A stretch of DNA of 45,712 bases from positions 1-45,712 of the forward strand of contig CAZCUN010000023.1 of NCBI GenBank assembly GCA_964502215.1. Reading direction: 5' to 3'. Of the stretch, positions 17,382-25,553 are shown in pieces; the stretch's first letter is position 1, and every line of letters starts with the position of its first letter. The position numbers and the translations under genes are program-made. This stretch comes from JAALLB01 sp964502215 (GTDB lineage: Bacteria > Pseudomonadota > Alphaproteobacteria > Rhizobiales > Rhizobiaceae). Below the pieces are notes generated by a model, which was not told the DNA's origin, searched no databases, and saw nothing but the letters and a program-made list of their open reading frames with translations.

Positions 17382-17995
17382 CCCGCCAACTCCTTCAAGC
17401 CAAGCCTAATAAGTGTTGCGCTGTCTGCGTCTTCACCCGCTTTTGCTAATGCAGATGAAACGGCACCTGCTGCTTGCTGTGAAGAGTACCCAAGATTACC
17501 AAGTGCAGAAACCGCATCTTGCACTGCATTCGATGCAACACCGTCACCTATGTCATGTGCCAAGCCCATCTCGGCTGCACTATCAGCAGAATAAGCAGGC
17601 ACTTTGTTTTTGAGTTCAAGCACAATCCTTTGCGCAACCTTTGGACCAACGCCTGGGCTACGCGCGACCATTACTTTATCTTGTAGCGCGATAGCGGAAG
17701 CAAGTTCACTGGCTGAAAGCGTTGACTGAATGGCAAGGGCTACTTTTGCACCCACACCTTGCACGCTTTGCAAGAGTTTGAACCAATCACGCTCCATATC
17801 ATTGGCAAAGCCGAAGAGCTTGATTTCCGTTTCACGCACATGCGTTTCAATCATCATCGAGCATGGTTCATTAAGCGCAGGCAGCGACCCAAGCGTTCTG
17901 CTAGAGCAATGCACTTCATAGCCAACACCGCCCACATCAATGATGATGCTTTCATCACCAATTGAATCCAATATGCCTTTAAGTTTTCCAATCAT
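17378..17995 (-). CDS. ruvA: Holliday junction branch migration protein RuvA
   Basis: RuvA tetramers bind the four-way junction and load RuvB. The OB-fold start MIGKLKGILDSIGDESIIIDVGGVGYEVHC, helix-hairpin-helix segments (LQSVQGVGAKVALAI and SPGVGPKVAQRIVLELK) and the small C-terminal RuvB-binding domain are all present in 205 aa. Its start overlaps the stop of the DUF3445 gene (ATGA), and its stop overlaps copy 2 of the membrane gene. Confidence 0.97.
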   Translation of the reverse strand: MIGKLKGILDSIGDESIIIDVGGVGYEVHCSSRTLGSLPALNEPCSMMIETHVRETEIKLFGFANDMERDWFKLLQSVQGVGAKVALAIQSTLSASELASAIALQDKVMVARSPGVGPKVAQRIVLELKNKVPAYSADSAAEMGLAHDIGDGVASNAVQDAVSALGNLGYSSQQAAGAVSSALAKAGEDADSATLIRLGLKELAG

Positions 17996-18849
17996 TGCGC
18001 GTCCACCAGTTTCTGCAATTTAGATATCAGACGTTCCCGCCCCTCGTCCAATCCTTTGTAGGCAAGTTCTTTTGCGTTCATCATGTTCAGCAATTCAATA
18101 AAGCCTTTAGCTATGGATGCCTTATCGTCACGCATCTCTAGCGCTTCAAACGGGTCTATATAAATGCGTATCGTGAAAAGGATGTCACCAGACTTAGGAA
18201 GTTTAGTAAGTGTCTGCCGCTCAACCCGCAAATAACAATCCGTTTCTTGGTTCATGTGTTCACTAGAGCGATCATCATGATAAAGCGCGTCGTCATTATA
18301 AATAGACCAGTTAAACCGCTCAACAGGTTGGCCAACTTGAAGGTTATCAAAAATCCGTTCAATCATATTTGCATTGCGCGAACCCTTATTAAACTCAGGC
18401 ACAGGCGCATGCACATCATGCAAAGGCTTACCAATCTTTTCTTGCAACGACCAAGACGACGGAAAGCAAACAGAACCAGCAACCAACCGCCAACCATCAT
18501 CACATTTGCGCATGATCACCAAATCCTCAGGGATCATCATCGCGGCCTGTAATAAAGCGGGGGTATTTGCATCTTGCGGTTCGACCACATTACCTTGCGC
18601 TTTGAGATAATTTTTCACCAGCGCCAAAACTTCTTTCTGCGCTTCTTGCGTGTCCTCCTCTACCTGAAAAACCTGCTCAGGCATCTCACGCATCAACCGT
18701 TTTTTCTCGTTTATAAAAGCATGTTGCGTATGATCAATATGCAGCCAAGACTCGCTCGCAAACGGTCGAAGGCCAATCTTGAATAATGGCTCAGACCCAT
18801 CATAAGGGCGATGCGCCAGATTGGAATAATGATTAGAAAGAGGCTGCAA
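17992..18849 (-). CDS. DUF3445 (heme-dependent oxidative N-demethylase family) protein
   Basis: The family is related to the heme-containing alpha subunit of dimethylamine-type oxidative demethylases; its role outside that enzyme is not settled. Recognisable blocks are PYDGSEPLFKIGL near the start, EDLVIMRKCDDGWRLVAGSVCFPSSWSLQEKIGKPLHDVHAPVP in the middle, and YLRVERQTLTKLPKSGDILFTIRIYIDP. The length is 285 aa. A TTG start inside the ruvC end is used here because no in-frame ATG occurs until well inside the domain; overlap with ruvC is 17 nt and with ruvA 4 nt. Its position between ruvC and ruvA makes it a translationally locked member of the operon. Confidence 0.85.
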   Translation of the reverse strand: MQPLSNHYSNLAHRPYDGSEPLFKIGLRPFASESWLHIDHTQHAFINEKKRLMREMPEQVFQVEEDTQEAQKEVLALVKNYLKAQGNVVEPQDANTPALLQAAMMIPEDLVIMRKCDDGWRLVAGSVCFPSSWSLQEKIGKPLHDVHAPVPEFNKGSRNANMIERIFDNLQVGQPVERFNWSIYNDDALYHDDRSSEHMNQETDCYLRVERQTLTKLPKSGDILFTIRIYIDPFEALEMRDDKASIAKGFIELLNMMNAKELAYKGLDEGRERLISKLQKLVDAQ

Positions 18850-19342
18850 TCTTCATATCCATGTGTCCACGTTGGTGCGCATGACAAATCGCAATCGCCA
18901 ATGCATCCGCCGCATCATCTGAATCATATTTAGCTTTTGGCAAAAGCATATTCACCATCATTTTGATTTGCGCTTTATCGCCATGACCAACGCCAATCAC
19001 AGTTTTCTTAATCTGATTGGGTGCGTATTCAGCAACGAGCAAGCCTACGCGCGCTGGCACTAACATGGCGACGCCCCGCGCTTGCCCAAGCTTTAAAGTC
19101 GCCTGCGCACCTTTGTTGACAAAAGTTTCTTCAACAGCCGCCTCATGCGGCATATGCAAATGAAGCACCTCGCTCAATCCATCATGCAACTGACAAAGCC
19201 TTGAGGCCAAATCTGCCTTACCATCAGAGCGCACAGTGCCCGCCGCTACAAAGGAAAGTGAAGACCCTAACGAGTCAACAACGCCCCATCCCATGTTGCG
19301 AAGGCCAGGATCAATCCCAATTATTCGAATCGCTTCTTGCAT
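18833..19342 (-). CDS. ruvC: Crossover junction endodeoxyribonuclease RuvC
   Basis: RuvC cuts Holliday junctions symmetrically after RuvAB migration. The RNase H-like acidic residues are visible: Asp in IIGIDPGLRNMGWG (about residue 11), Glu in AVEETFVNKG (about 71) and the Asp pair in DSDDAADALAIAICH near the C-terminus. The length of 169 aa is normal. It is the first gene of the ruv operon, with a divergent AraC-type gene 132 bp away and a near-consensus SOS box in between. Confidence 0.97.
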   Translation of the reverse strand: MQEAIRIIGIDPGLRNMGWGVVDSLGSSLSFVAAGTVRSDGKADLASRLCQLHDGLSEVLHLHMPHEAAVEETFVNKGAQATLKLGQARGVAMLVPARVGLLVAEYAPNQIKKTVIGVGHGDKAQIKMMVNMLLPKAKYDSDDAADALAIAICHAHQRGHMDMKIAASF

Positions 19343-19386
19343 AAAATCACCTTAAATCAATCCAAAACACCTTGCACGTAAAAAGT

Positions 19387-19401
19387 GAACAAAACAGAAA
19401 C
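19387..19401 (-). promoter_or_regulatory. Probable LexA (SOS) box of the ruv operon
   Basis: On the minus strand this reads GTTT-N7-GTTC, one mismatch from the alphaproteobacterial SOS box GTTC-N7-GTTC. It lies 45 bp upstream of the ruvC ATG, a usual position for promoter occlusion. ruv genes are LexA targets in many bacteria. Confidence 0.6.
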
Positions 19402-19474
19402 ATTCAACAGATTGCTTTTCATTTTTAAAAATATAAAATGCGTATTATATTGAGTGTAGCGAAAAGAGAGACAA

Positions 19475-20491
19475 ATGATTGAGATTATAGACATAGGATT
19501 AATGTCAGCTTCAATAGGTGTTTTGGTGTTGTTGGCTATTCATTTTTTATCCATTCGTCCAATCTCACGTAAATCAATTTCTGCAATCGCGCTCTTAGTT
19601 GCTAGTATTGCTGTTATTATTGGTTCTTCAATGTTGTTTCGTGGTTCAAGCGGTGAAATTTCATTCACGCACGCTACAATCTTCGCCTTTAGCCCTATTA
19701 TGATGGCTTGGGGTTTGCTGGAACTTTTCGAAGATGATTTTCAAATACGCCCTTGGCAACTTATCTTTGCAACGCTTTCAATTCCCTTTCATTATCTCAC
19801 ACACATCAACCCTGTTTACATAACAGTATGTGGCTTTACGTCTTTGATTATCTTTGGATATTTATTTTACGTCACTATCAAAACAGCATCTCACGACCTT
19901 GTAGAAGCGCGTTGCAAATTTAGATTTTGGTTCATGGGTGCTGCTGCCCTATCAGGCCTTTTCTTCACAACAACCTTTGTCATCTACGGAACTTTATTGC
20001 CAATTTATCTGCAGGTATTTCAATCTGTCGTCTTGTGTCTTCTATCAATTATCTTTGCATATTGGGCTCTTAAAGTCCGTGAGCACGTTTGGGCATTGCC
20101 TCAAAACTTTGCAATGAAACGTCCTGAAGCACTGTCCCCAGCTGAAGGCGCATTGCTCGCAAAATTACATACCTCTATGGAAAGTGATATCTGGCGTGAA
20201 GAAGGGCTCACCATTCGAAAGCTAGCTGATACTTTACAAGCACCTGAACATCGCTTGCGCAAAGTCATCAACCAAGGCCTTGGTTACCGAAACTTCGCAG
20301 CTTTCGTAAACGAACATCGCATTGGCGCTGCTTGCGAAGTTTTAGCTGATCCAATTAAAGCAGACATTCCTGTTATCACCATTGCATACGAAGTTGGTTA
20401 CGCATCGCTTGGGCCATTCAACCGCGCTTTTAAAGATATAGTAGGAGAAAGCCCTACAGAATATAGAAAGCGCTCCTTCACGCACGCATAG
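19475..20491 (+). CDS. Membrane-embedded AraC-family transcriptional regulator
   Basis: The N-terminal two thirds (residues about 5-200) hold six or seven hydrophobic segments, and the C-terminal 110 residues form an AraC/XylS DNA-binding domain: LTIRKLADTLQAPEHRLRKVINQGLGYRNFAAFVNEHRIGAACEVL then ITIAYEVGYASLGPFNRAFKDIVGESPTEYRKR. Such proteins probably sense a membrane or periplasmic signal. The ligand is unknown. A small secreted-protein gene follows 128 bp downstream on the same strand and is the obvious candidate target. Confidence 0.9.
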   Translation: MIEIIDIGLMSASIGVLVLLAIHFLSIRPISRKSISAIALLVASIAVIIGSSMLFRGSSGEISFTHATIFAFSPIMMAWGLLELFEDDFQIRPWQLIFATLSIPFHYLTHINPVYITVCGFTSLIIFGYLFYVTIKTASHDLVEARCKFRFWFMGAAALSGLFFTTTFVIYGTLLPIYLQVFQSVVLCLLSIIFAYWALKVREHVWALPQNFAMKRPEALSPAEGALLAKLHTSMESDIWREEGLTIRKLADTLQAPEHRLRKVINQGLGYRNFAAFVNEHRIGAACEVLADPIKADIPVITIAYEVGYASLGPFNRAFKDIVGESPTEYRKRSFTHA

Positions 20492-20619
20492 CAACCCTTG
20501 CCGATTTTAAAAAAAGCTAGCTAGTTTTGAAAAAGATTGGCCATTTTCGAATATGGCGAGAATCTATTTCGTTTCGTTTCTAAATTTAGTGTGTCCTCAC
20601 AAAAGAAAGGAAGACACCC

Positions 20620-20844
20620 ATGAAACCGAATGCAAAATTACTCGCAATTACCACTGCAACTCTAATCGCTTTAACACCAACAACAGCAAGTGCTGCAAGC
20701 TTTTCTGACGGTGTATTCAGTTGGCCAACTGACTATAAAAGTCAAAAAGTTTTTGAAGCCAAAAGCACTTTTGAAGGAAGTGTCAAAAACCTAGCGCCTA
20801 AAAAAACATCAAATAAGAAAACACAAATTAAGAAGCGTAAATAA
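20620..20844 (+). CDS. Small secreted basic protein
   Basis: Unrecognised 74-aa protein. A clean Sec signal peptide (LLAITTATLIALTPTTASA, cleavage near residue 26) leaves a mature peptide of about 48 residues ending in a strongly basic tail with KKTSNKKTQIKKRK. A good ribosome site (AAAGGA) precedes the ATG. It lies between the membrane AraC regulator and the TSUP gene and ends 14 bp before a strong hairpin. A role at the envelope or in binding an anionic surface is a guess. Confidence 0.7.
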   Translation: MKPNAKLLAITTATLIALTPTTASAASFSDGVFSWPTDYKSQKVFEAKSTFEGSVKNLAPKKTSNKKTQIKKRK

Positions 20845-20858
20845 TACAACACTGATGA

Positions 20859-20885
20859 ACTTGGCGAGGATATTTCTCGCCAAGT
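20859..20885 (+). terminator. Strong hairpin after the small secreted protein gene
   Basis: A perfect 10-bp stem ACTTGGCGAG / CTCGCCAAGT with a 7-nt loop lies 14 bp after the stop codon. It extends three more pairs beyond one bulge. No T run follows on the plus strand, so it may protect the mRNA 3' end more than terminate it. Confidence 0.55.
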
Positions 20886-20974
20886 CATCCAACGCACAAT
20901 TAAATTTGACATCGCATTCAAATCTGTCGCGTGATAGTTATCCAATACGAACACCGTAATAAGCGACCTTTTCC

Positions 20975-21739
20975 TTGGAACTTGCACTCTTCTATCTTTC
21001 ACAAACCTCAATGCAAATTGTATTGGCTGTTGTTTTCATCACAGGCATTGTGCGTGGATTTGCGGGTTTTGGCTCTGGCATGATTATTGGCCCATCAACA
21101 GCTGCATTCTTTGGCCCACAAATGGCGCTGATTATGATTACCATTATGGATGCCATTCCAACACTTACACTCGTTTGGAGCGCAAGACGCGATGTGAACT
21201 GGAAAGAACTGCTACCCGTGCTTTTGGGTTATGCCGTACTAGCCCCTCTCGGCATTTGGCTCTTAGTCACAGGCGATGCAACGGCACTTCGTTGGTTTAT
21301 CTCAATCAGCATTTTAATCGCTGTTGCAATTCTTTGGTCGGGTTGGAAATATAAAGGCTCCCGCACAAGCCCAGTCTCATTTTCATTTGGTGCTTTGGGC
21401 GGCTTTATGGGTGCAGCAGCTGCCCTACCTGGCCCTGCGGTCTTGGTCTATTGGCTAGCCAGTGCTGCTAAGGCCATCACGGTTCGTGCAAACATGATTT
21501 ACTATCTGTTTTTAACAGACCTCATCGTAATTGTCGGATATATATTTGCTGATCTTTATACCCTAGAAGGCATCATCCGAGGATTGCTTTGTGTGCCGGG
21601 ATATTTCATCGGCATTCAAATTGGTGCAAGATTTTTTTCAGGTGCCAGCGACGCAACCTATCGCCGCGTCGCATTTCTTATGATTTTAATAGCAGCAATA
21701 ACCTCACTGCCTTTGCTTGATACTTTATTCAGCCGATAG
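20975..21739 (+). CDS. TSUP (TauE/SafE) family transporter
   Basis: Inner-membrane transporter of the sulfite/sulfonate/organic-acid exporter family. About eight hydrophobic segments run through 254 aa, with the family repeat GIVRGFAGFGSGMIIGPSTAAFFGP near the start and the related GALGGFMGAAAALPGPAVLVYWLA in the second half. The start at TTG 20975 includes extra residues; ATG 21011 is an alternative that still leaves the first helix intact. Substrate cannot be told. It converges on yebC, 2 bp apart. Confidence 0.88.
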   Translation: MELALFYLSQTSMQIVLAVVFITGIVRGFAGFGSGMIIGPSTAAFFGPQMALIMITIMDAIPTLTLVWSARRDVNWKELLPVLLGYAVLAPLGIWLLVTGDATALRWFISISILIAVAILWSGWKYKGSRTSPVSFSFGALGGFMGAAAALPGPAVLVYWLASAAKAITVRANMIYYLFLTDLIVIVGYIFADLYTLEGIIRGLLCVPGYFIGIQIGARFFSGASDATYRRVAFLMILIAAITSLPLLDTLFSR

Positions 21740-21741
21740 CT

Positions 21742-22497
21742 CTACTCAGCTGAGAGCTTGGCCATCACTTCATCTGAAATATCAAAGTTTGAATAGACGT
21801 TTTGCACATCATCATCTTCATCCAGCGCATCAAGCAGTTTTAGCAATGTGCCAGCTTTATCTTCATCTACTGGCGTATTGTTTTGAGGCTTCCAAGTTGA
21901 TTTAACACTTTCAGCTTCGCCAAGCGCTTCTTCTAGGTTCTTGGTCACTTCACCAAATGAATCAAACTCACATAAAATAACGTGGCCATCTTCATCAGAC
22001 GTTACATCATCAGCACCTGCTTCAATGGCAGCTTCCATCATGTCGTCTTCTGAACCTGTGTCAGGCTTATAAGTAATCTCACCCATACGATCAAACATGA
22101 AAGCAACCGAACCTGATTCTCCCATTTGCCCGCCATTTTTGGTAAAACATGCGCGGATGTTAGAGGCTGAACGGTTTTTATTATCAGTTAGCGCTTCAAC
22201 CACAATCGCAACACCGCCAGGCCCATATCCTTCATAGCGAATTTCTTCGTAGTCTTCACCACCAGCACCAGACCCTTTAGTCACAGCCCGCTGGATATTA
22301 TCCTTAGGCATAGACTGGCCTTTGGCATTTTGAATGGCCAAACGAAGGCGTGGGTTCATGTCAGGGTCAGTTACCCCACCCCCCATTTTCACCGCAACAG
22401 TAATCTCTTTTGATAACCGCGAAAACATCTTAGAACGAATAGCGTCCTGACGCCCTTTACGGTGCTGAATATTCTTAAATTTTGAATGGCCTGCCAC
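21742..22497 (-). CDS. yebC: YebC/PmpR family protein
   Basis: Conserved cytoplasmic protein described as a DNA-binding regulator and more recently as a translation factor that helps ribosomes through proline stretches. The signature MAGHSKFKNIQHRKGRQDA, the segment MPKDNIQRAVTKGSGAG and IRYEGYGPGGVAIVVEALTDNKNRSASNIRACFTKNGG are all intact. Length is 251 aa. In many proteobacteria yebC adjoins ruvC; here a four-gene segment separates them. Confidence 0.96.
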   Translation of the reverse strand: MAGHSKFKNIQHRKGRQDAIRSKMFSRLSKEITVAVKMGGGVTDPDMNPRLRLAIQNAKGQSMPKDNIQRAVTKGSGAGGEDYEEIRYEGYGPGGVAIVVEALTDNKNRSASNIRACFTKNGGQMGESGSVAFMFDRMGEITYKPDTGSEDDMMEAAIEAGADDVTSDEDGHVILCEFDSFGEVTKNLEEALGEAESVKSTWKPQNNTPVDEDKAGTLLKLLDALDEDDDVQNVYSNFDISDEVMAKLSAE

Positions 22498-22593
22498 GGC
22501 ACACTCCTGTCATTTGTTGTTTCTCTTGAGAAGCTTATAAAAAACCATAGACGATACGTCTAGTGGGGAATGTAAATGGGTGTGCACCACCTC

Positions 22594-23856
22594 TCATCCA
22601 AAAACCCGACTGGCATGAATGCCCAGCCCTTGCGCTACCGCATCCATCGAGCGGTGTTTTACTAAATTTGCGTTTGGGAAAACATCGGACACTGTTTTAA
22701 TTAGCACAGGCGTATTTGATGCGCCGCCTGTTAGCATTATTGTGTCGATTTGATTGGCGCTGATGTTTGCAGCGGTTATGACTTCTTGTAGAGCGTTAGA
22801 GATTTTTTCCATCAGCGCTTCGACGCTTGTTTCAAATGCTTGTCTGGTGACGCTGGTGTTTAGGCCTGTTTCTATAAACCCAAAATCAAACACTTGCTCG
22901 GCGCTCTCGCTCAAACCAATTTTTGCAGCTTCTACGCTTGCGCATATTTGGTGGGCTAGACGCTCTTCCATAACATCGAGCAATCTTTGTAAAAGCGGTT
23001 TGTCGAGCGATTGGCGAAGCAAATCTTGCGCAAGGCGAATATTCTTTGGGTCGTAAGCAAAAATGATTTTATGCCAAGTTGCCAAATCAATAAAAATACT
23101 TGGCGGCACTTCGGTAATCGTATTGCCAAAGTCAGATTTAAGCTTGCTTTCATATCCAAGCAAACGCATCGCAGAAATTAAATTGAGTTGTACGTCTAAA
23201 TTCGTACCCCCAATACGCACACCCCAATTGGCAAGCACGTCATCTTTTCTGTCTAAGTTTTTATCCGCGTCAGGTCGACATTTGATGACGGAAAAATCTG
23301 ATGTACCACCGCCAATATCAACCACCAAAACAATCTGCTCATCTTTGATTGTACATTCATAACTTAGCGCAGCCGCAATTGGCTCGTATTGAAATTCAAC
23401 ATGTTGAAAGCCAACTTCATTCGCAATCGCAGTCAAGCGTGATAATGCCGTTTCGTTGATCGCATCACCAGTCCCCACAAACTGTACAGGTCGACCTAAG
23501 ACAACACTATCAAGCTCACTTTGCGTTACAGTTTGTGCTGAATTTTTCAGGTGCGAAATCACATGCCCAATGGCTTCGTTGAACTTTATAACTTTGCGCC
23601 CTGCTCTGGTTTGCATATCATAGGTTGCAGAACCCAAAAGGCTTTTTAACCCACGCAACAAACGCCCTTCACCATAAGCAACATACTCATCTATGGCTTG
23701 GCGACCAAGCAACATATCACTGCCATCAAAAGGATAATAAAGCGCACTCGGTGTTGTTTTATGCCCCTCTTCAAGTGCGACTAGATCATAACCATCGCTC
23801 GTCTTTACACTAACCGCCGAATTGGAAGTTCCAAAATCTATCCCACAAGTTTGCAC
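22594..23856 (-). CDS. YegD-like Hsp70 family protein
   Basis: A short Hsp70-type ATPase of 420 aa lacking the C-terminal substrate-binding domain. Nucleotide-binding motifs are present: phosphate 1 GIDFGTSNSAV at the start, phosphate 2 LVVDIGGGTSDFSV near residue 195, and MLTGGASNTPVLIKTV near the end. It uses a GTG start 3 bp after the TIGR02466 gene stop, so the two are coupled. Family members are predicted chaperones of unknown client. Confidence 0.88.
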   Translation of the reverse strand: MQTCGIDFGTSNSAVSVKTSDGYDLVALEEGHKTTPSALYYPFDGSDMLLGRQAIDEYVAYGEGRLLRGLKSLLGSATYDMQTRAGRKVIKFNEAIGHVISHLKNSAQTVTQSELDSVVLGRPVQFVGTGDAINETALSRLTAIANEVGFQHVEFQYEPIAAALSYECTIKDEQIVLVVDIGGGTSDFSVIKCRPDADKNLDRKDDVLANWGVRIGGTNLDVQLNLISAMRLLGYESKLKSDFGNTITEVPPSIFIDLATWHKIIFAYDPKNIRLAQDLLRQSLDKPLLQRLLDVMEERLAHQICASVEAAKIGLSESAEQVFDFGFIETGLNTSVTRQAFETSVEALMEKISNALQEVITAANISANQIDTIMLTGGASNTPVLIKTVSDVFPNANLVKHRSMDAVAQGLGIHASRVFG

Positions 23857-23859
23857 GTT

Positions 23860-24480
23860 TTATTCCCAGCCGTAGTTGAAGCTAACGCTAATGCGGTCTT
23901 CTTCTGCCATGTTCATTGGCACTTCGTGACGTAGCCAACTTTCCCAAAGCAACACATCACTTACTTCAGGTTCAACGTAGATAAAACTACGCATCTCTTC
24001 ACGCGCATTAATGTTGCGGGTGGGGGCTGCCATCATCATGGCGTGGCGCGGGTCTTCAAATTTTATCGCACTCGCACCCTTAGGCATCGCGACATAAGTC
24101 GTACCGCTAATCACACTATGAGGATGTAAATGAGACGTATGAATACCACCATCTGGTAGGATATTAATCCACATGGAATCAAGCTTAAGTTTCTTGCCGT
24201 CTAAATTAAATTCTAAATCTTGAGCGAATTTAGCAACGTGTTTATTTAGCACTTTCACTAAATCTTTGAAAATCGGAAACCGCCAAGCCAAATCATCTAA
24301 TGATGCATAACTTGTGTACCCTGGAAAATCATTCTTATCGCACCAATTTTGCCCCGCCTCATCATCTTCGGCAATAGACAAACAAGTGGTTTCAAGTTCG
24401 TCAGCATCAATAGCTTTGCCCTGCTCAGATAATTGAGCGCGGTATAGGCGGGTGACGAATAGGGAATCAATTTTTGACAT
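23860..24480 (-). CDS. TIGR02466 family 2OG-Fe(II) oxygenase-like protein
   Basis: This 206-aa protein matches the putative 2-oxoglutarate oxygenase family TIGR02466: WINILPDGGIHTSHLHPHSVISGTTYVAMPKGASAIKFEDPR, then LLWESWLRHEVPMNMAEEDRISVSFNY. The second histidine (LRHEVP), one of the HTSHLHPHS histidines and the final Arg are plausible Fe and 2OG ligands. Homologs are scattered in marine bacteria and phages and the substrate is unknown. It is the upstream partner of the Hsp70-like gene. Confidence 0.82.
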   Translation of the reverse strand: MSKIDSLFVTRLYRAQLSEQGKAIDADELETTCLSIAEDDEAGQNWCDKNDFPGYTSYASLDDLAWRFPIFKDLVKVLNKHVAKFAQDLEFNLDGKKLKLDSMWINILPDGGIHTSHLHPHSVISGTTYVAMPKGASAIKFEDPRHAMMMAAPTRNINAREEMRSFIYVEPEVSDVLLWESWLRHEVPMNMAEEDRISVSFNYGWE

Positions 24481-24669
24481 GGGGTTACATAACGCAAAGA
24501 ATATGAGAGTGCGAGGGGAGATAATTAAATAAAACCCGTTTATGGTTTTTTAGACATTCACACAGCAGATTTACATTCACACCAGATTATCCATTGCAAA
24601 TATTACTATAGCAAGATTAGGTCAGGAAAGTTTTGCATATATAATATTGGAATAGTCTTGAAAGAAAAC

Positions 24670-25548
24670 ATGCATACAAACGCAAGAAATAATTTTATTG
24701 GCAGTCTTTGGATGGTGCTTTCAATGGCGGCTTTTACAATTGAAGACTCTCTTTTAAAAGCTGCCGCACAAACAATACCTTTGGGACAGATTTTGATTGT
24801 TTTTGGTATTTTCGGTGCGATAATTTTCGCAATCATTGCAAAGCTAAATAATGAAACACTCTACACGCCAGAGGTTATTTCAAAGCCCATGCGCATTCGG
24901 GCTGTATTTGAAATCTGCGGGCGGTTATTTTTTATCTTAGCCGTTACATTAACGCCGCTTTCTTCCGCCACAGCCATTCTCCAAACAACCCCTTTGGTTG
25001 TTGTTGCAGGTGCAGCAATCTTATTTAAAGAAAAAGTGGGTTGGCGAAGATGGACAGCAATTTTCATCGGCCTAATTGGCGTCATCATCATTCTTCAGCC
25101 TGGCACGCAGAGCTTTTCTGCACTTTCTATTTTAGCAGTCATAGGCATGTTGGGACTAGCAGGGCGCGACCTTGCAAGCCGTGCCGCACCACAATCCTTA
25201 AGCGCATCTATTCTAGGTTTTTATGGATTTTTATCTGTCATTATTGCAGGCATTTTATTTTCACTCTGGGACAGTAAAAACTATATCTATCCAGATGCAA
25301 CAGCCTTACTTTATTTGACGGGCGTAATCTTAATCGGCGTCATTGCCTATAGCAGTTTAATGAAAGCCATGCGCACAGGCGACGTTTCTGCCGTCACCCT
25401 ATTTAGATATACAAGACTATTATTTGGCGTAGGCGTAGGTGTTTTATTCTTCAAAGAAACCCTTAGCTTTTCAATGATAACTGGCTGCGCTTTGATTGTG
25501 ATTTCTGGATTGTTTATTATGTTTCGAGGTAGGCAAGCAAAAACCTAA
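24670..25548 (+). CDS. DMT superfamily (EamA) transporter
   Basis: Ten predicted transmembrane helices in two EamA repeats (for example GSLWMVLSMAAFTIEDSLLKAAAQ and YFTGVILIGVIAYSSLMKAMRTG-like segments), 292 aa from the ATG at 24670. A TTG at 24658 would add four residues. Typical of small-metabolite exporters. It diverges from the TIGR02466 gene across about 190 bp and converges on ymdB, 5 bp away. Confidence 0.85.
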   Translation: MHTNARNNFIGSLWMVLSMAAFTIEDSLLKAAAQTIPLGQILIVFGIFGAIIFAIIAKLNNETLYTPEVISKPMRIRAVFEICGRLFFILAVTLTPLSSATAILQTTPLVVVAGAAILFKEKVGWRRWTAIFIGLIGVIIILQPGTQSFSALSILAVIGMLGLAGRDLASRAAPQSLSASILGFYGFLSVIIAGILFSLWDSKNYIYPDATALLYLTGVILIGVIAYSSLMKAMRTGDVSAVTLFRYTRLLFGVGVGVLFFKETLSFSMITGCALIVISGLFIMFRGRQAKT

Positions 25549-25553
25549 TATCA

